Shown here piece by piece: positions 6,310 through 8,083 of a DNA stretch of 8,083 nt. Numbering within the stretch: position 1 is the stretch's first letter; every line of letters begins with the position of its first letter. The position numbers and the translations under genes were made by a program. The stretch is from Frankiaceae bacterium (lineage in GTDB: Bacteria; Actinomycetota; Actinomycetes; JAVEEJ01): NCBI GenBank assembly GCA_030840515.1, contig JAVEEJ010000006.1, forward strand, positions 1 through 8,083, in the 5' to 3' direction. The notes below the pieces were generated by a model. It worked only from the letters and a program-made list of their open reading frames with translations. It had not been told where the DNA came from and made no database searches.

Positions 6310-6336
6310 AGCGGTGATCGCTCTCGCGGTATGCGG

Positions 6337-7452
6337 TCAGCCGGACTGGCTGCGCCGCCATCGGATCTCGGCCTCGACGAACTGGTCGATGTCGCCGTCG
6401 AGCACAGCGGTGGTGTTTCCGCTCTCCACTCCTGTGCGAGCGTCCTTGACGAGCTGGTAGGGGTGCAGCACGTAGTCGCGCACCTTGTTCTCACCGGCGC
6501 CGAAGCTGGCTGACTGGTGGGTGCCCCGCAGAGCCGCCATCTCCTCAGCCTCCTGGCGGCGTCGCACCTCGAGCAGCTTGGCTTGCAGAACCTCCATGGC
6601 ACGGGCCCGGTTCTGGATCTGGCTGCGCTCGTTCTGGCAGGTCACCACGATCCCGGTCGGCAGGTGCGTGAGGCGCACCGCGGAGTCGGTGGTGTTCACG
6701 CCCTGCCCGCCGGGGCCGCTGGAGCGGTATACGTCAACCCTGACCTCGTCGTCGGGGATGTCGATGTGATCGGTGTGCTCCACGACCGGTGTCACGTCGA
6801 CATCGGCGAACGAGGTCTGGCGCCGGGACTGGTTGTCGAAAGGAGAGATCCGCACGAGTCGATGCCGTCCGTGCTCCCCCGCCAAGGTCCCGTAGGCGTA
6901 GGGCGTCTTCACCACGAACGTCGCGGACTTGATCCCCGCCTCCTCGGCGTACGACGTGTCGTAGACCTCGGTCGGGTAGTTGTGCCGCTCGGCCCACCGC
7001 AGGAACATCCGCATCAGCATCTCGGCCCAGTCGGCGGCATCCGTGCCACCGGTACCCGAGTTGATCGTCACGACCGCCTCTCGGACGTCGTACTGCCCCG
7101 ACAGGAGCGTCCTGACCTCCAGCTCCCCGATCGCCTTCGTCACCGAGGCAAGCTCGACGTCAGCCTCTTCCAGCGCGGCCTGATCGCCCTCCGCCTCGGC
7201 CAGCTCGTAGAGCAGAGGAAGGTCCTCGAGCCTGCGGCGCAGTTCGGTGACCCGGTTGATCTCCGCCTTGACGTAGGACAGCCGGCTGGTGACCTTCTGC
7301 GCCTGCTCCTGGTCGCTCCAGAGGTCCGGGTCGCTCGCCCGAGCCTCCAGCTCCCCGAGCTCCTTGCCGAGCACGTCGAGGTCGACCACCCGCTCCACGC
7401 TGGTGAGCGTCGCGTCGAGCGCCCTGAGCTGCTCGTCCCTGTCCTCGGCCAC
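6337..7452 (-). CDS. prfB: Peptide chain release factor 2
   Basis: RF2 recognises UGA and UAA stop codons in the ribosomal A site and triggers release of the finished protein. The 371-residue sequence is close to the usual RF2 length. It has the helical N-terminal domain (about 1-115), the stop-codon-reading tripeptide SPF (203-205), which distinguishes RF2 from RF1, and the catalytic GPGGQG loop with GGQ at 248-250, whose glutamine is normally methylated by PrmC. The segment GTGGTDAADWAEML (133-146) is also typical of the family. The gene reads as one frame, so the +1 programmed frameshift that autoregulates prfB in many bacteria is absent; I recall this as common in actinobacteria. The GTG start at 7452 has no Shine-Dalgarno but a TACCCT box 8 bases upstream, suggesting a near-leaderless mRNA. 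Confidence 0.97.
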   Translation of the reverse strand: MAEDRDEQLRALDATLTSVERVVDLDVLGKELGELEARASDPDLWSDQEQAQKVTSRLSYVKAEINRVTELRRRLEDLPLLYELAEAEGDQAALEEADVELASVTKAIGELEVRTLLSGQYDVREAVVTINSGTGGTDAADWAEMLMRMFLRWAERHNYPTEVYDTSYAEEAGIKSATFVVKTPYAYGTLAGEHGRHRLVRISPFDNQSRRQTSFADVDVTPVVEHTDHIDIPDDEVRVDVYRSSGPGGQGVNTTDSAVRLTHLPTGIVVTCQNERSQIQNRARAMEVLQAKLLEVRRRQEAEEMAALRGTHQSASFGAGENKVRDYVLHPYQLVKDARTGVESGNTTAVLDGDIDQFVEAEIRWRRSQSG

Positions 7453-7460
7453 GAGCGGTC

Positions 7461-7466
7461 AGGGTA
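7461..7466 (-). promoter_or_regulatory. Candidate -10 element for prfB
   Basis: The minus strand reads TACCCT, a TAnnnT box, 8 bases before the GTG of prfB, the same spacing seen at ftsE. No clear -35 is visible 17-18 bases further upstream. With no Shine-Dalgarno before the GTG, transcription starting almost at the codon is plausible. Confidence 0.3.
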
Positions 7467-7514
7467 GTCGGAGCCGGCTGCCGGGCCATGGGCAGCAGGG
7501 ATCAGGGGGCGGGC

Positions 7515-7535
7515 GTGGAATGGGTCGATATCCAC
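7515..7535. promoter_or_regulatory. Dyad GTGGA-N11-TCCAC in the divergent spacer
   Basis: Perfect 5-base arms, 7515-7519 and 7531-7535, lie in the 124-base spacer between prfB and the divergent hydrolase gene. It could be an operator for the plus-strand gene. Arms this short can arise by chance in GC-rich DNA. Confidence 0.2.
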
Positions 7536-7538
7536 CTC

Positions 7539-7555
7539 GGAGCCGTGCTGGCTCC
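7539..7555 (+). other. Hairpin upstream of the ceramidase-like gene
   Basis: GGAGCC (7539-7544) pairs perfectly with GGCTCC (7550-7555) around a 5-base loop. It lies 9 bases before the AAGGTG ribosome-binding site of the plus-strand gene, so it would sit in the 5' leader if transcription starts upstream. Confidence 0.3.
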
Positions 7556-7576
7556 CCGCCCCCCAAGGTGCCCCAC

Positions 7577-8083
7577 GTGCTCTCTACCGCCCGGATGCGT
7601 CGCGCCCTGCTCGCCGTACTCGCCCTTTCTGCGCTCTCGCTCGTGCCCGCCGCCACAGCCGGACCGCTGACGGTCCCGTCCTGGTCGGGGCTGCGCGCCG
7701 GTGTCGCCGTCACTGACGCGACCTGGCACGTGGGCGCGGGTGCTGGGCAGTACGCCAGTACGCCCGACCCGAGCGACCCCAAGCGCTCGGAGTGGGACCC
7801 CAACGTGGAGAGCGTCAAGCAGATCCCCAGCTATGGGGTGGCCTCCCGGCTGACGATCCGCGCCATCGTGCTGAAGAGCCCGGGCCGGCCGCCGGTAGCC
7901 CTGGTGAAGGACGACAACTACCTGGCGCAGGACATGCTCATCCGCCGTGCGGCGCAGCTGCTGGCGGAGCGCGGCTCGGCCGTGACCTACGACAACCTGC
8001 TGGTGTCAGCGACGCACGACCACAACTCGCCCTACTACTCGACGCCGGCCGCAGGGGTGTGGCTGTTCCAGGACGTCGCCGAC
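7577..8083 (+). CDS. Secreted neutral/alkaline ceramidase-like hydrolase (5' part only)
   Basis: Only the first 169 codons are in the window; the gene continues past the right edge. The N-terminus has an n-region with RR, a hydrophobic alanine/leucine core and ATAG as a likely signal-peptidase site, so export is predicted. The mature part resembles the N-terminal half of neutral ceramidases: an LRAGVAVTDAT opening, GVASRLTIRAIVL, a KDDNYLAQDM segment and NLLVSATHDHNSP, aligning with the family's zinc-binding THTHSGP, whose first histidine is a metal ligand. Ceramidases hydrolyse the amide bond of ceramides, but the substrate here is unknown. GTG 7577 is chosen because AAGGTG (7565-7570) lies 6 bases upstream. 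ATG 7595 and ATG 7520 are in-frame alternatives. It is divergent from prfB with a 124-base spacer and no evident functional link. Confidence 0.75.
   Translation, partial: MLSTARMRRALLAVLALSALSLVPAATAGPLTVPSWSGLRAGVAVTDATWHVGAGAGQYASTPDPSDPKRSEWDPNVESVKQIPSYGVASRLTIRAIVLKSPGRPPVALVKDDNYLAQDMLIRRAAQLLAERGSAVTYDNLLVSATHDHNSPYYSTPAAGVWLFQDVAD

Larger units (their letters stand above)
5961..6336 (-). promoter_or_regulatory. Leader/promoter region of the surface-protein gene and 3' end of prfB
   Basis: This 376-base spacer carries no convincing gene. Next to prfB there is a GAGCG-5 nt-CGCTC hairpin (6309-6323) and a CCGTCGG/CCGACGG repeat (6263-6309), either of which could end the prfB message. 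Next come a TGTCC-N12-GGACA dyad (6184-6205) and, nearer the start codon, several hairpins (6140-6152, 6080-6099, 6042-6060). A perfect 12-bp palindrome, GACCTCGAGGTC (5965-5976), covers the Shine-Dalgarno of the preferred start. No TTGACA/TAnnnT promoter pair stands out. The leader does not match any riboswitch class I can recognise. Confidence 0.5.

Noticed and set aside
7400..7452. Programmed +1 frameshift in prfB
   Set aside because: The gene is one uninterrupted frame from its GTG, with no in-frame UGA or CUU-UGA slippery site near codon 25.
6517..7467. A 316-codon plus-strand open frame opposite prfB
   Set aside because: RF2 motifs SPF and GGQ fix the coding strand; this frame is a compositional shadow.

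Overview
The window is high-GC DNA with strong G/C third-position bias, frequent GTG starts and a prfB/ftsE/ftsX gene set, which points to an Actinomycetota chromosome. A Nocardioidaceae/Propionibacteriales source is a guess from overall gene content and is not proven. No phage, transposon, CRISPR array, tRNA or rRNA is visible.

Layout, right to left on the minus strand: prfB (peptide chain release factor 2, 6337-7452); a 376-base spacer rich in inverted repeats (5961-6336); one very large gene for a sortase-anchored, multidomain surface protein (1908-5960); two tandem terminator-like hairpins (1839-1899); ftsE (1114-1803); and ftsX (161-1075). Beyond ftsX lies an 84-base imperfect inverted repeat (56-139) and no recognisable gene. 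On the plus strand, diverging from prfB, the first 169 codons of a secreted neutral-ceramidase-like hydrolase start at about 7577 and run off the window edge.

FtsE and FtsX form the ABC-type complex that transmits cytoplasmic ATP hydrolysis across the membrane to control peptidoglycan hydrolases at division. In actinobacteria prfB commonly lies directly before ftsE. Here a 4.1-kb surface-protein gene with its own spacer and terminators sits between them. That protein has a signal peptide, an unidentified N-terminal beta-rich domain, three SpaA/CnaB-like domains with the Lys/Glu/Asp set needed for intramolecular isopeptide bonds, four Ig-like repeats in A-B-B-A order each with a cysteine pair, two DUF11 domains, and an LPFTG wall-sorting signal. 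It looks like a long covalently stabilised stalk on the cell wall. All 14 cysteines fall in seven within-domain pairs.

The most notable points are the placement of this adhesin inside a conserved housekeeping cluster, its double covalent stabilisation (isopeptide plus disulfide), alternative pairings in its leader, the matching TAnnnT-8 nt-GTG starts of prfB and ftsE that suggest near-leaderless mRNAs, and the inverted repeat after ftsX. None of these amounts to proof of a new system.
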